Positions 51,545-61,229 are shown, counted from the first letter of the stretch. The stretch: DNA of 64,000 bases from Tunturiibacter empetritectus (GCF_013410875.1 NZ_JACCCU010000002.1:1054001-1118000), one strand, 5' to 3'. Made by a program: numbers and translations. The notes: generated by a model not told the origin, from the sequence alone.

Positions 51545-53993
51545 AAACATCACGAAAGATTGGATGGAAGCAGGCTCCTTCGCCGCACAACTCAACCTGT
51601 ACGGCTTCTGGGATGAACACAGCTTCCTGACGAAGACAGGCGACCTGGGCGTCGTACTCAAAGTTGGTGGGATCGACTACGAGAGTCTCGATCATGCTGG
51701 ACGCGACTACGCGGTGAAGCGGCTCGAAGCCGCTCTGCGGTCTCTCGACGACAAGACGCGCCTCTACCAGATCCTGTTCAAACACAATCGGCCGGAGATC
51801 TCTTATGCCGAGTACGACGACCCTCTCGTCCGCGCCGCCGCAGAACAACGCGCTGCGTTTCTCCAGTCGAAATCCGATCGGCTCTATTCCATCGAGATCT
51901 ACTGGATCGTCATGGTGGACGGCAGCTATGCAAAGACGAGCTTCCTCCATGCGCTGGCGCAACTACCGAAACAGCCGAGTTCGTCGCTGCGCGAACTGCG
52001 CGCTCTGTTCTCAGGCAACAAAGAGCGCACCCTGCTCTATGAGCAGATCGAACGCGACCGTTTGCGCCTGCAGCAAAAAGTTCAGAGTTTGAGTGGACAG
52101 CTTAACGATCTGATGAAGATCGAGCTGTCAGGGGCGGAGAGGACCTTCCGGCTTGTCCGGCGTCTCGTCAACTTCCGCCCCTCCAAAATCGATGACGCTC
52201 CGCTTCGCGGCTCGCGTCATCTCGACCGGCAGGCATGCGACTCGGAGTTAGAGGCGCACCGTGGCTATCTGCGTCTTGACGACTGCTTCGTCCGCGTCCT
52301 CACGCTGAAGGAGATGCCCAGCGAGACGCGGCCACTGCAGTTGCGTAGTCTGCTCGACATTCCAGCCAACTTCCATGTCGTCACCGAATGGCATCCGGTA
52401 GACAACGCGAAGGCACGCAAGGAGATCGCTTCGCGTCGCCGCCATCACCACAACTCCAAGACCAGCTTTGTCTCGAACCTCCAGGACCGGCAGAACGCCG
52501 GACCGAAGGACGAGTTGGTCGATGACTCGAAGGAAGCGGCGGTCGCCGAGCTGGGCTCGGCCCTGACGGCCATTGGTATGGAAGGCAAGAACTTCGGCGA
52601 GTTCACGTTTTCCGTCGTGATTTACGACGAGGACCGCCTGAAGGTCGAACATGCCGTCGCCGAGTTTCAGAAGTTATTCATACAGCACGATGGGTTGCTA
52701 TACGAGGAACGTTACAACCTTCTCAATGCGTTCTTCGCTACTGTGCCGGGAAATAAACAGTTCAATCTCCGGAAGCAGTGGGCACTCAACTCCAACTATG
52801 CCGATCTATCCTTCCTCTTCACGATCAATACCGGATCGCCGTGGAACGGGCATCTCGATCGCGAGTATCTCTCTCTCCTTGAATCGACGCATGGAACACC
52901 GTACTACCTGAACCTCCATGCGGGAGATGTTGCCCACACCCTATTGCTCGGCGCAACGGGCGCGGGCAAATCCTTCACCCTGGGGTTCATCATTCAATCA
53001 CTGCAGAAGTATGCCCCGCTGACCTTTATCTTCGATGTCGGTGGCAGCTACGAGGCTTTGACGCGGACTTTCGGCGGCACCTACCTGAACGTCGGACTCA
53101 AGACTCCCGGCTTCAGTATTAATCCTTTCTCGCTCGCACCCACATACGAGAACCTGAACTTTCTCTACCTATTCATGAGGGTTTTGATCGAAGGCCAGGG
53201 GAAGTACACGTTGACAGGCGACGATGAAAAATCGCTCTTCGCCACGATCGAGCGTGCTTATAAACTCCCGCGCGAGATACGGACCCTATCCAACTTCGCC
53301 TCCATCCTCGGGCCTCTGGGTGAGCGGCTGCAACGATGGCTAGGTAAAGGTCAGTTCGGCTACCTCTTCGACAACGCCGAGGACACCCTGACCTTCGCCC
53401 GCTTCCAGACCTTCAACTTCGATGGCTGGTCGGACTATCCCGACATCCTGGAGCCGCTGCTCTTTTACGTGCTCCAAAGGGCCTCATCGGAGATTGAAAA
53501 GGCGACGAATGCCGCAATCTTCAAAGTGTTTCTCGCCGACGAAGCCTCGATCTTCCTGAAGAACGCAATCATCCGCGATTGGGTGGTGCGGGCAGAGCGG
53601 ACGTGGCGTAAGAAAAATGCCGCCATGATTCTGGCGACGCAGTCGGTCGTGGAGTTAGCCGATGCGGGCGTTCTCAACATCATCAACGAGTCCTGTCCCA
53701 CCAAGATCTTTCTGGCCAATCCAAACATCGATCGCAAACTCTATGCCGAGGTCTTCCAGCTCAATGACACGCAGCTGGAGCTGTTCGAGTCGCTTGTACC
53801 CAAGCGCGAGCTGCTGTTAATACAGCCGCGCGGTACGAAGAAGCTGGTCCTCGAAGTCGATGCGCTGGGGTATTGGATGGCTACCAACAACGCTCGCGAC
53901 AACGTTCGCAAACAGGATTATTTTGCCCGCTTTGGGCCGGAGCAAGGCTTGATCCGGCTCGCCCAGGACTACCCGAACCCGCTCAGCTCATAA
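51531..53993 (+). CDS. VirB4/TrbE-like T4SS ATPase
   Basis: 820 residues. An N-terminal domain (residues ~1-400) is followed by the ATPase with Walker A GATGAGKSF near residue 476, Walker B VFLADEASIF near residue 665, and RTWRKKNAAMILATQSVVEL, a conserved VirB4 block. VirB4 powers pilus assembly and substrate passage at the inner membrane. Confidence 0.94.
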   Translation: MFRIENITKDWMEAGSFAAQLNLYGFWDEHSFLTKTGDLGVVLKVGGIDYESLDHAGRDYAVKRLEAALRSLDDKTRLYQILFKHNRPEISYAEYDDPLVRAAAEQRAAFLQSKSDRLYSIEIYWIVMVDGSYAKTSFLHALAQLPKQPSSSLRELRALFSGNKERTLLYEQIERDRLRLQQKVQSLSGQLNDLMKIELSGAERTFRLVRRLVNFRPSKIDDAPLRGSRHLDRQACDSELEAHRGYLRLDDCFVRVLTLKEMPSETRPLQLRSLLDIPANFHVVTEWHPVDNAKARKEIASRRRHHHNSKTSFVSNLQDRQNAGPKDELVDDSKEAAVAELGSALTAIGMEGKNFGEFTFSVVIYDEDRLKVEHAVAEFQKLFIQHDGLLYEERYNLLNAFFATVPGNKQFNLRKQWALNSNYADLSFLFTINTGSPWNGHLDREYLSLLESTHGTPYYLNLHAGDVAHTLLLGATGAGKSFTLGFIIQSLQKYAPLTFIFDVGGSYEALTRTFGGTYLNVGLKTPGFSINPFSLAPTYENLNFLYLFMRVLIEGQGKYTLTGDDEKSLFATIERAYKLPREIRTLSNFASILGPLGERLQRWLGKGQFGYLFDNAEDTLTFARFQTFNFDGWSDYPDILEPLLFYVLQRASSEIEKATNAAIFKVFLADEASIFLKNAIIRDWVVRAERTWRKKNAAMILATQSVVELADAGVLNIINESCPTKIFLANPNIDRKLYAEVFQLNDTQLELFESLVPKRELLLIQPRGTKKLVLEVDALGYWMATNNARDNVRKQDYFARFGPEQGLIRLAQDYPNPLSS

Positions 53994-54020
53994 CCCAACT
54001 CGACCCTCAAAGGAGATCTC

Positions 54021-54776
54021 ATGCCTTCTGCACCCATCATCCCTCTTCTACTCGGCCTTGCTGCAACCGTCGCTCACGGCCAGCAGACCACCGCCCGCAT
54101 CGTCAAATACCACGCCAACGACATCGTGAATGTCCGCGGCAAGATGAGCTACACAACACTCATTCAGCTTCCGCCAACAGAGAAGATTCTGGATGCAGCC
54201 ACCGGCGACAAAGACTTCTGGATCGTCGATACGGTCGGAAACTATTGCTTTGTGCATCCTGCGAAGGCTGGCATCCACTCCAGCCTGGACCTGATTACCG
54301 ACAGGGGCAGCATCTATTCATTCACCCTCGATGAAGCCGGGCCCGCCGATCCCGACCTGAAGATCGTTATCGAGCCGTCCGACCAGTCCTTACTTGCCGC
54401 CGCCGGCAACGCAGGCAAGCTGGTCTCCGCGTCGGAAGTGATTGCTGCTCAGGAGCAGGCGCGACTTGCCCAGACTCATGCAGCGAGTGCCGTCGAACAG
54501 TTCCGCGCCGACTATCCGGTCAAGGCTTTGAAGTTTGACTACACCTACCGCAACGAGAGCCCTTTCGATGTCTCGGCGATCTATCACGATGACAAGTTCA
54601 CCTACATCAAGTCGTCGGCGTCAGAGAAGTTCTCCATCTACGAGATGAAGGATAAGAAGCCCGACCTGATCACCTTCCAGCTGCTCGACGGCACCTATGT
54701 CATCCCCACTGTGGTCGATCACGGCTACCTCGAGATCGGCAAACACAAGCTCAGCTTCGACCGCAAAGGCAAATAG
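54021..54776 (+). CDS. VirB9/TrbG-like T4SS outer-membrane complex protein
   Basis: 251 residues with a signal peptide (MPSAPIIPLLLGLAATVAHG). The N-terminal beta domain has YHANDIVNVRGKMSYTTLIQ and LPPTEKILDAATGDKDFWIV, and the C-terminal domain FDVSAIYHDDKFTYIKSSAS, the CagX/VirB9 pattern. It forms the outer-membrane core with VirB7 and VirB10. Confidence 0.92.
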   Translation: MPSAPIIPLLLGLAATVAHGQQTTARIVKYHANDIVNVRGKMSYTTLIQLPPTEKILDAATGDKDFWIVDTVGNYCFVHPAKAGIHSSLDLITDRGSIYSFTLDEAGPADPDLKIVIEPSDQSLLAAAGNAGKLVSASEVIAAQEQARLAQTHAASAVEQFRADYPVKALKFDYTYRNESPFDVSAIYHDDKFTYIKSSASEKFSIYEMKDKKPDLITFQLLDGTYVIPTVVDHGYLEIGKHKLSFDRKGK

Positions 54777-54784
54777 GAGGCAAC

Positions 54785-56047
54785 GTGCCAGAGGAAAAAC
54801 TAATCCCCGAAGTACCCGTGGTGCAGGCTTCGCCTCAATCGCAAATCCCTCCGGCCCTGCGCGACAAGCGCGTCTTGCCGGAGGGTGTCGTCCCCAAACG
54901 GGCGCAGGGTTACGTCGTTGCAGGACTCGCCCTGCTGATCCTGCTCGCCGTGATGTTCTCGAAGAACCACACCAAGACCACGCCTGTCGCTCTCCCGAGC
55001 GTCACGCCGTTCTCAAGCGATGCCAACGCACGCAAGATCGCAGAGTTGGAGCAAAACCTGACTGCGGAGCAGCGACAGAGCCAGCAGCAGGCCCAACAAC
55101 AGAAACCCTCTGCTGCTGGCACGACTGCCGGAGCCCGGGCTCCCACGCAGGCCGGTGGCCCCGTCACTCCTGCTACGCAGTCGCCGGCGCCCACTGTTAC
55201 GGAGCCTCCCCGCGATCCCATCGCTGACGCGGAGAAGGCGATGGTCTTCAAGGCCCGCTTCGCTTCAAACCTTGTCTCCGCCGATGCTGGCGCTTCGCGC
55301 CCATCGGCGTCTCCCTCGGGCTCCGCTGACGCGATTACCCGCCCGGAGACGGACTCGGTCACGCCTGCGGCTCGTTCTACGAACTCGCCATCGCAGGCTT
55401 CTGCTTCGCAGGCCGCTGCGACTAAGCGTGCGCCGGAGCTAAGCCTAAACTCCGCACACGGCCAGCCTTTTGCGCTCTTCGAAGGCACCACCATCGACAC
55501 CGTTCTGGTTGACCGGCTCGATGGAGAGTTCGCGGGGAGCTTCAAAGTCATGGTCACCAATCCCGTCTACAGCGAGGACCGTCAGCATGTGCTCATCCCC
55601 GAGGGAACCTTCATTCTCGGCGACACCCAGAAGGTGTCGAGCCTCGGCCAAAAGCGCCTGGCTCTCACCTTCCACCGGATGCTCATGCCAGACAAATATT
55701 CCGTCGATCTCTACCAATTCAAGGGTCTTGATCAGGCGGGCGAAACCGGTGTCAAGGGCAAGGTCAACAACCACTATCTCGAAATCTTCGGGACATCCAT
55801 TGCTCTCGGCGTCATCGCTGGCGCTGCTGAGGCCACAACGAACAGCGGCTATAACGAGAGCGGCTCGGACGCCTACCGCCAGGGCATCTCATCCAGCCTC
55901 TCGCAGTCGAGCGCGAACATGCTCGACCGCTTCATCAATGTCCTGCCCACCCACACCATCTTCGAGGGGCACCGCATCAAGGTCTATATCACCCAGGACA
56001 TGCTGCTGCCCGCTTACGAAAACCACAACATGCCGGCGGTGTTCTGA
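54785..56047 (+). CDS. VirB10/TrbI-like T4SS core protein
   Basis: 420 residues; GTG start with AGGAGG upstream. A cytoplasmic start leads to one membrane helix (YVVAGLALLILLAVMFS, residues ~41-57), then a Gln/Ala/Pro-rich periplasmic linker and a C-terminal TrbI/VirB10 domain with FEGTTIDTVLVDRLDGEFAG and LIPEGTFILGDTQKVSSLGQ. It bridges the inner membrane and the outer-membrane core. Its stop overlaps the next ATG (TGATG). Confidence 0.93.
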   Translation: MPEEKLIPEVPVVQASPQSQIPPALRDKRVLPEGVVPKRAQGYVVAGLALLILLAVMFSKNHTKTTPVALPSVTPFSSDANARKIAELEQNLTAEQRQSQQQAQQQKPSAAGTTAGARAPTQAGGPVTPATQSPAPTVTEPPRDPIADAEKAMVFKARFASNLVSADAGASRPSASPSGSADAITRPETDSVTPAARSTNSPSQASASQAAATKRAPELSLNSAHGQPFALFEGTTIDTVLVDRLDGEFAGSFKVMVTNPVYSEDRQHVLIPEGTFILGDTQKVSSLGQKRLALTFHRMLMPDKYSVDLYQFKGLDQAGETGVKGKVNNHYLEIFGTSIALGVIAGAAEATTNSGYNESGSDAYRQGISSSLSQSSANMLDRFINVLPTHTIFEGHRIKVYITQDMLLPAYENHNMPAVF

Positions 56048-56199
56048 TGCGTGCCCTTCTCGTTCTTGGTCTCGGCTGCGTGCTTGTGGTTGGCTGCGCC
56101 TCCCCCTCGCCGCCGCCCAAACCCTCTCCCTATCGGTTCAGGACGCCGGAACGCATTGAGGCGCGCTCCCCATCCTGTCCCGTATCCGTTCACCCATAA
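56047..56199 (+). CDS. VirB7-like small lipoprotein (50 aa)
   Basis: Too short to be in usual gene calls. ATG 56047 overlaps the VirB10 stop. The 50-residue product starts MRALLVLGLGCVLVVGC, a lipoprotein signal with lipobox VVGC, followed by a Pro-rich tail with one more Cys (SPSCPVSVHP). VirB7 lipoproteins are of this size and stabilise VirB9 through a disulfide; the second Cys fits that role. Sequence families of VirB7 are too variable to prove identity. Confidence 0.7.
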   Translation: MRALLVLGLGCVLVVGCASPSPPPKPSPYRFRTPERIEARSPSCPVSVHP

Positions 56200-56217
56200 C
56201 TAACCGGAGGTTTCACC

Positions 56218-57123
56218 ATGAAAGCAGTAAAATTTCTTATCCCAGTCTTCGCCCTGATGACTGCGTTCTCACCCACGGCACACGCGCAGTTCGGATCAGG
56301 CATCGTCTACGACCCCACCCAGAGCGCCCACGCCGTCCAGGAGATCCAACAGGGCGAACAGCAACTTCAGAAGTGGGCGACCGAACTTAATAACTGGCAG
56401 CAACATCTCCTCAAGGAAGCCCAGATATTTACCACCGCTGAACAGACGCGGACACAGATCGTGACGATGTACAACCTGGCTTACCAGATGGCCACGATGC
56501 CTCAGAATCTTGAGGCGCGGTACAAGGCAGACTGGTCGAAATGGCAGAGCCTCGCGGCTCCGCCAAATGCCTACGGCAATACGTCCTCCCTGGTAAATGC
56601 TCTGAACTTCGGTGGACTGCCCCAGGCGCAGCAGGGCTACAACAGCGCCTATGTGCAGCCTCAGAGCTATCCCTCGGGTTCCTACTCCTCTCTCGATTCA
56701 AGAACACAAGCCACGGTCGCGAATCAGTACGCCACGTCCGAGTTAGCACAGAGCGCAACCACCAGCACTCTCTCGACCCTGGGCACGATTCGCGCCGATG
56801 GCGAGGCATTCGCAACCAAGCTCGCCAACCTCGAATCGGACACCTTCTCCAACGATCCCAGTCAGCAGACGCAGAATGCCCTGCTCGGCAAGATCAACTC
56901 CGCAACGCTGCTCCAGATCCGCTCCCAGCAAGACACCAACCAACTCCTCATGGCTTCGATCCAGCAACAGCTTTTCGCCCAAAAGCAGCAGATTGACGCG
57001 CAGAACCGCGCCATCAATGAGTCCATTTACTTCCAGCAGAACTTCTCCAACACCATGCAGAACGTGAGCAACGGCGTAAGCACGTCCTTGCATGCGATCT
57101 CACTCAGCACCACAGGACAGTAA
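56218..57123 (+). CDS. VirB5/TrbJ-like T4SS protein
   Basis: 301 residues; GGAGG before ATG. Signal peptide MKAVKFLIPVFALMTAFSPT followed by AHAQ, then a helical, Gln-rich chain: IVYDPTQSAHAVQEIQQGEQ and NNWQQHLLKEAQIF are typical TrbJ. The C-terminal part again is helical (IQQQLFAQKQQIDAQNRAIN). VirB5 proteins lie at the pilus tip or surface. In P-type operons it follows TrbE; here it follows VirB10. Confidence 0.85.
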   Translation: MKAVKFLIPVFALMTAFSPTAHAQFGSGIVYDPTQSAHAVQEIQQGEQQLQKWATELNNWQQHLLKEAQIFTTAEQTRTQIVTMYNLAYQMATMPQNLEARYKADWSKWQSLAAPPNAYGNTSSLVNALNFGGLPQAQQGYNSAYVQPQSYPSGSYSSLDSRTQATVANQYATSELAQSATTSTLSTLGTIRADGEAFATKLANLESDTFSNDPSQQTQNALLGKINSATLLQIRSQQDTNQLLMASIQQQLFAQKQQIDAQNRAINESIYFQQNFSNTMQNVSNGVSTSLHAISLSTTGQ

Positions 57124-57137
57124 GCCGGAGGTCGATC

Positions 57138-57953
57138 ATGCAGGATAATCCGTTTACCTTTCTCGGTCAGGCCATCAGCCAGCTTCTGTCATCAAACAGC
57201 GCTGCATTGGAGGCTGCGGGACTTGATATGTTCCGCGGCGTGGCCGTTATTCTTATTGCCTGGTTTGGGATCAAATCCGCCCTGTCCGCCTCGCAGGGAC
57301 ACGGCGGATTTCACTTCGGCAAGTTTGCCGACCTGATCCTGTTGATCTCATTTGGCCTGGGAATGCTGACATACTATTCGACGCCGATCCCGGGTGTCGG
57401 CTTTAGCTTCAGCGACCTGATCACCAAAGAAACCCTGAACATCTCCCGCCAGATCGAGTCCGATACCACACAGCAGATCGCAACCACCGTCACCACAGCC
57501 GAGCAGCAGCTTGGAGCGCCTCCGGGTAACTTCAACATCCTCGAAGATCTGGTGTACCTGATACTTGCCATTCTTTTGGCGGCGATGCAGGCCGTGTCCT
57601 TCGCAGTCATCTCCTATGGCTACGTCGCCGCCGCCGTATGCGTGCTGATAGGTCCGGTCTTTATCCCGTGGTTCATCGTGCCCAAGATGGACTGGCTCTT
57701 CTGGGGATGGTTTAAAGCCTTTATCGGCTTCAGCTTCTATCAGGTCATTGCCTCCGCGTTCATCTTCGTCTTTTCAAAGGTGCTGACCTCTATGTTCCAG
57801 GTCACCATCAGCATCTCGAATGCACTGATGGAGCTACCCGCGCTGTTCATCACTCTTTTTGTCTGCATCTATGGACTGGTCAAAATCCCAGAGCTGACCG
57901 GCGCGATCCTCAGCGGACGCAGCGGCACCTGGGTTAACCCAATGGGAAGGTAA
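57138..57953 (+). CDS. VirB6/TrbL-like inner-membrane T4SS protein
   Basis: 271 residues with about five hydrophobic segments, for example GVAVILIAWFGIKSALSA, LILLISFGLGMLTYYSTPIP and VAAAVCVLIGPVFIPWFIVP. This is the TrbL/VirB6 layout (long hydrophobic N-half, membrane helices with periplasmic loop). It forms the inner-membrane channel. Confidence 0.88.
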   Translation: MQDNPFTFLGQAISQLLSSNSAALEAAGLDMFRGVAVILIAWFGIKSALSASQGHGGFHFGKFADLILLISFGLGMLTYYSTPIPGVGFSFSDLITKETLNISRQIESDTTQQIATTVTTAEQQLGAPPGNFNILEDLVYLILAILLAAMQAVSFAVISYGYVAAAVCVLIGPVFIPWFIVPKMDWLFWGWFKAFIGFSFYQVIASAFIFVFSKVLTSMFQVTISISNALMELPALFITLFVCIYGLVKIPELTGAILSGRSGTWVNPMGR

Positions 57954-57955
57954 TC

Positions 57956-58639
57956 ATGACAGCTACGAATAACACGCTTAGAACCACCGATGCCGGACAC
58001 AAGTTCCTGGAGTTGTACGCCGAGCCCGTCGTCACCAACACCTATCTGAAGGTGGCACTGCTCGTACTCTCCGTCGTTACGCTCGCTTCACTTGCGCTTC
58101 TGTATCGCGCCGAAACCGCCGCCTTGCGGCTGAAGCCGCTCGTCATCGCGGTCTCGGAAGCCGGACGCGGGCAGGTGTCGAGCTACGCCGACTTCTCCAA
58201 AGTCCCCGTCGATCGCGTAAGCAAGTATTACCTCGCCCGCTGGACGGAGCTTTATTACGGTCGCAATCACGCTACTCTCCAGCGTGACTTCACCGAGTCG
58301 CTCAACTTCTTCTCGAACGACTTGCAGGGCGCTACGCTCCTGCGCGTCACCAAAGCAAAGACACTCGAAACCTTTCTTCTCGATCCGAGCACGTCGACCG
58401 TCGATATAGAAATCAAGGCCGTCGTTCTTGAAGACCTGCGAGAGGCACCCTATCGCGCCCATATCGAATTCGAGAAAGTGTTCCGTTCGCTTGGTGATCA
58501 GGACGAACAACGACGCGAACGCTGGACTGCGAATGTCGTCTACAGCTTCCGTGATGAAGTGCCAAACAAGATGTTACTCACCAATCCTCTCGGCCTGGTC
58601 ATCAGCTATGTCCATGAGGATCAGGCATTCGGGAGCTAA
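57956..58639 (+). CDS. VirB8/TrbF-like T4SS protein
   Basis: 227 residues. A short cytoplasmic segment, one helix (YLKVALLVLSVVTLASLALLY, given here only by its ends near residues 30-50), and a periplasmic NTF2-like domain: AEPVV near the start, YYLARWTELYYGRNHATLQR and RWTANVVYSFRDEVPNKMLL. This matches VirB8/TrbF, the nucleation factor of the T4SS. It follows VirB6 by two bases. Confidence 0.88.
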   Translation: MTATNNTLRTTDAGHKFLELYAEPVVTNTYLKVALLVLSVVTLASLALLYRAETAALRLKPLVIAVSEAGRGQVSSYADFSKVPVDRVSKYYLARWTELYYGRNHATLQRDFTESLNFFSNDLQGATLLRVTKAKTLETFLLDPSTSTVDIEIKAVVLEDLREAPYRAHIEFEKVFRSLGDQDEQRRERWTANVVYSFRDEVPNKMLLTNPLGLVISYVHEDQAFGS

Positions 58640-58644
58640 CGATC

Positions 58645-59025
58645 ATGCGATCGAAGATGCCCATACTGCTTTACTGCGCCGACCGCGAACTGCTCTCAAA
58701 CACGGCCTTCGCGCTGCGCCTGCAACCCTACGATGTCACTGCCATTGACGACAGTCGGAGCGCCGCTGCCGTCATGATGGCGAGCCACCTCGTCTGCGGC
58801 ATCCTGATCCACGCAAGACAAGGTGATCTCGCAGGCAGGATGATCCATCGCTTGCTCGAAACGGACCTGCATACACCTTTGCTGCTGGTGGATCGGGCAG
58901 GAGATCTCGCACCCGTCCGGTACGCAGACATGGTGCTCTATGGCCGCAATACCTCGATGGCCCACATCCTCAGCGCTCTCAATGTGCTCTGCGCGAGAAA
59001 GCGCGGACCCCGGAACGCTGCATGA
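58645..59025 (+). CDS. Degenerate receiver-domain-like protein
   Basis: 126 residues. The length and alternation of strands and helices (ILLYCADRELLSNTAFALRL, then YDVTAIDDSRSAAAVM, HTPLLLVDRAGDLAPVRYAD) resemble a response-regulator receiver domain. However the phosphoacceptor Asp strand reads CGILIHARQGD, without the usual D-x-x-L/M-P, and the acidic pair near residue 9 is not present. So it is likely a pseudo-receiver that acts by binding only. It is translated with the cytosine methyltransferase gene (ATGA overlap). Confidence 0.55.
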   Translation: MRSKMPILLYCADRELLSNTAFALRLQPYDVTAIDDSRSAAAVMMASHLVCGILIHARQGDLAGRMIHRLLETDLHTPLLLVDRAGDLAPVRYADMVLYGRNTSMAHILSALNVLCARKRGPRNAA

Positions 59026-60827
59026 GGTATCTGTCCGTGTGTTCAGGCATTGAGGCTGTCTCGGTTGCGTGGGGCCCGTTGGGCTGGCAACCTGCCATGT
59101 TCGCGGAGATTGATCCTTTCTATTGCTGGCTGCTGTGCTCGCGCTATGGCGCATCGCGGCCCATCCACATGCCCAGTCCGCACGATGCGCCCACACGGAA
59201 AGAGGCGAAGCAGCGCGCGGCAGCCATTCGCAACATCGTTGCTCTGTCTGCCGGAGGCGCCGTTACCAATGCCGGAGACTTCACAAAGATTGGAGCTGAG
59301 GATGCCGGAGCAATCGACCTTTTGGCCGGAGGAACACCTTGCCAATCTTTCTCCATCGCCGGTAAGCGAGCGGGACTGGATGACCCGCGTGGCAACCTCA
59401 CCATCGAGTTTGCTCGACTTGCTGGTCGACTCCGGCCCCTATGGCTGGTGTGGGAGAACGTCCCCGGCGTCCTGTCGATCGATGACGGACGCACGTTTGG
59501 AGCCTTCCTCGGGATGCTGGTCGAACTCGGGTACGGGATCGCCTATAGAGTTCTGGACGCTCAGTATTTCGGAGTACCCCAGCGACGGCGCCGCGTCTTC
59601 GTTGTCGGATGTCTTGGAAGCTGGCGAGGTGCCGCAGCGGTATTATTTGAGCGCCACAGCCTGTCGGGGTATCCTCCGCCGCGCCGAGAAGCGCGGCAAG
59701 GAGCTACCGGAGGCGTTGAAGTCGGCCCTGCTGGCGGTCGCCTCACGGACACTGCCCCAACCATCGATGCCGAATGTAAGGACGGGTTCGTCCGCAATCA
59801 ACTATGCGCAGGAGTCCTCTCCTCCACCGATGAGATATCTCATTGCCCGAATGCTGGTGGCATGGGCAGGCAGGACTTCGAAACAGAAACACTGATCGCT
59901 CATGCGCTCTCAGCCGATGGCTTCGACGCGGGCGAGGACGGCACCGGGCGTGGGACGCCCGTCGTGCCGGTCGCCATCTGTACTGCGCATACCCAGTCGA
60001 ATGGTAGCGGGTTCTCTGACGATGTTGCCCATACCCTGGAGAGTGGAGGGGCGCAGGCTGTCGCCTTTGCGCAGAACAGCCGGGACGAAGTACGACTGCA
60101 TGGCTGGGACGGAAGGACAGTCGGAGCGCTGTCTGCGCAACCGGGCGCGAAGCAGCAATCCTACGTCGCCTTCTCCGCAAAAGTTTATGGCGCCGACGCG
60201 GATGACGTCGCACCGACATTGCGCAGCATGGGGCCTGATCGGAGCCATGCCAACGGTGGCGGCCAGGTAGCGATCGCCTTCGCACAGAATCAGGAAGGAG
60301 ATGTTCTCAGCGGCGATGTAATGCAGTCGCTCGGAACCAACTCCAATGCCACCGGACGCAACGTCCCGACAATTGCGTTCACGCTCCACGGCAGTGACGG
60401 CACCGCGAGTGCAGCCTCATCCACCGAAACCGCAGGAAGCCTCCGGACCCGTGCTCCGGGAAGCATCGAGAACAGCTCGACTACCGCGATGCTCCAGGAA
60501 CAGTCTGTCGCCTGGTCTGGAGAACTCACTGCATCGACCGATGTAGCGGGAACACTTCAGCGTGGCGGAGAGGGCGGGCGCGTCGATGGCGTTATGACGC
60601 CTCAGATGGCCGTGCGGCGATTGGCTCCACGCGAGTGCGAGCGATTACAGGGATTCCCAGACGATTACACGCTGGTCGAGTATCGCGGCAAGATGGCAGC
60701 CGATGGCCCTCGCTACAAAGCGCTCGGTAACTCGATGGCGGTTCCGGTCATGCATTGGATCGGGAAACGGATTGCAGCAGTCGACAAGGTCCTCCGCGAC
60801 CGGCCCGGTATCGAGAGGGTCCAATGA
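59022..60827 (+). CDS. DNA cytosine-5 methyltransferase, phage type, with a repetitive TRD
   Basis: 601 residues. Motif I VCSGIEAVSVAWGPLGWQPA, catalytic motif IV PCQSFSIAGKR (Cys), motif VI ENVPG, motif VIII QRRRR, and the final motifs LAPRECERLQGFPDDY and YKALGNSMAVPVMHWIG are all present. The target-recognition region (residues ~215-545) is long and contains several related segments, e.g. AFSAKVYGADADDVAPTLRS and AFAQNQEGDVL, as in phage-borne cytosine methyltransferases. No endonuclease partner follows. It overlaps the previous gene by four bases. Confidence 0.92.
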   Translation: MRYLSVCSGIEAVSVAWGPLGWQPAMFAEIDPFYCWLLCSRYGASRPIHMPSPHDAPTRKEAKQRAAAIRNIVALSAGGAVTNAGDFTKIGAEDAGAIDLLAGGTPCQSFSIAGKRAGLDDPRGNLTIEFARLAGRLRPLWLVWENVPGVLSIDDGRTFGAFLGMLVELGYGIAYRVLDAQYFGVPQRRRRVFVVGCLGSWRGAAAVLFERHSLSGYPPPRREARQGATGGVEVGPAGGRLTDTAPTIDAECKDGFVRNQLCAGVLSSTDEISHCPNAGGMGRQDFETETLIAHALSADGFDAGEDGTGRGTPVVPVAICTAHTQSNGSGFSDDVAHTLESGGAQAVAFAQNSRDEVRLHGWDGRTVGALSAQPGAKQQSYVAFSAKVYGADADDVAPTLRSMGPDRSHANGGGQVAIAFAQNQEGDVLSGDVMQSLGTNSNATGRNVPTIAFTLHGSDGTASAASSTETAGSLRTRAPGSIENSSTTAMLQEQSVAWSGELTASTDVAGTLQRGGEGGRVDGVMTPQMAVRRLAPRECERLQGFPDDYTLVEYRGKMAADGPRYKALGNSMAVPVMHWIGKRIAAVDKVLRDRPGIERVQ

Positions 60828-61229
60828 GCAACGGCTTGCAGATTCTGAACAGACTGGCGCGTATCTCCCAATCACGGAAAAGCTATGGTCTTTTTCTTGC
60901 CCTCACAGCTTCGGAGTTCACGCTGTGCAACTCGCCTTCTCGCCGGTCGCCCAAACACAGGCTCTCCGCATGCCAGGACGCAAACGGCGATGGAAGCAAC
61001 CGATCGGTGCGGTTAACCCACGATCTGCTTTTGGAGCAGGACTTGGTGGCGAGCGGACATGGCACCACTGCTGTCCGATTGCACAGGCGTCCTGAACGCG
61101 ATGGATCTCTTCAGACGGGTGTTTCCGTAAAGCGCCATCCCTGCTCGTATTTTCCCTGCTCACCCTCGGTCACTCGCTCGGTGCTTATCCCACGCCCTGC
61201 GGCACGGCGCGTCTCTGCTTCGGCTTCGC
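60828..61229. other. Long intergenic region before the ssb leader, 402 bp
   Basis: A frame from ATG 60824 stays open all the way into ssb, but its predicted product is a random-looking Arg/Ser-rich chain, so it is rejected as a gene. The region has no other gene that I can support. Confidence 0.5.
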
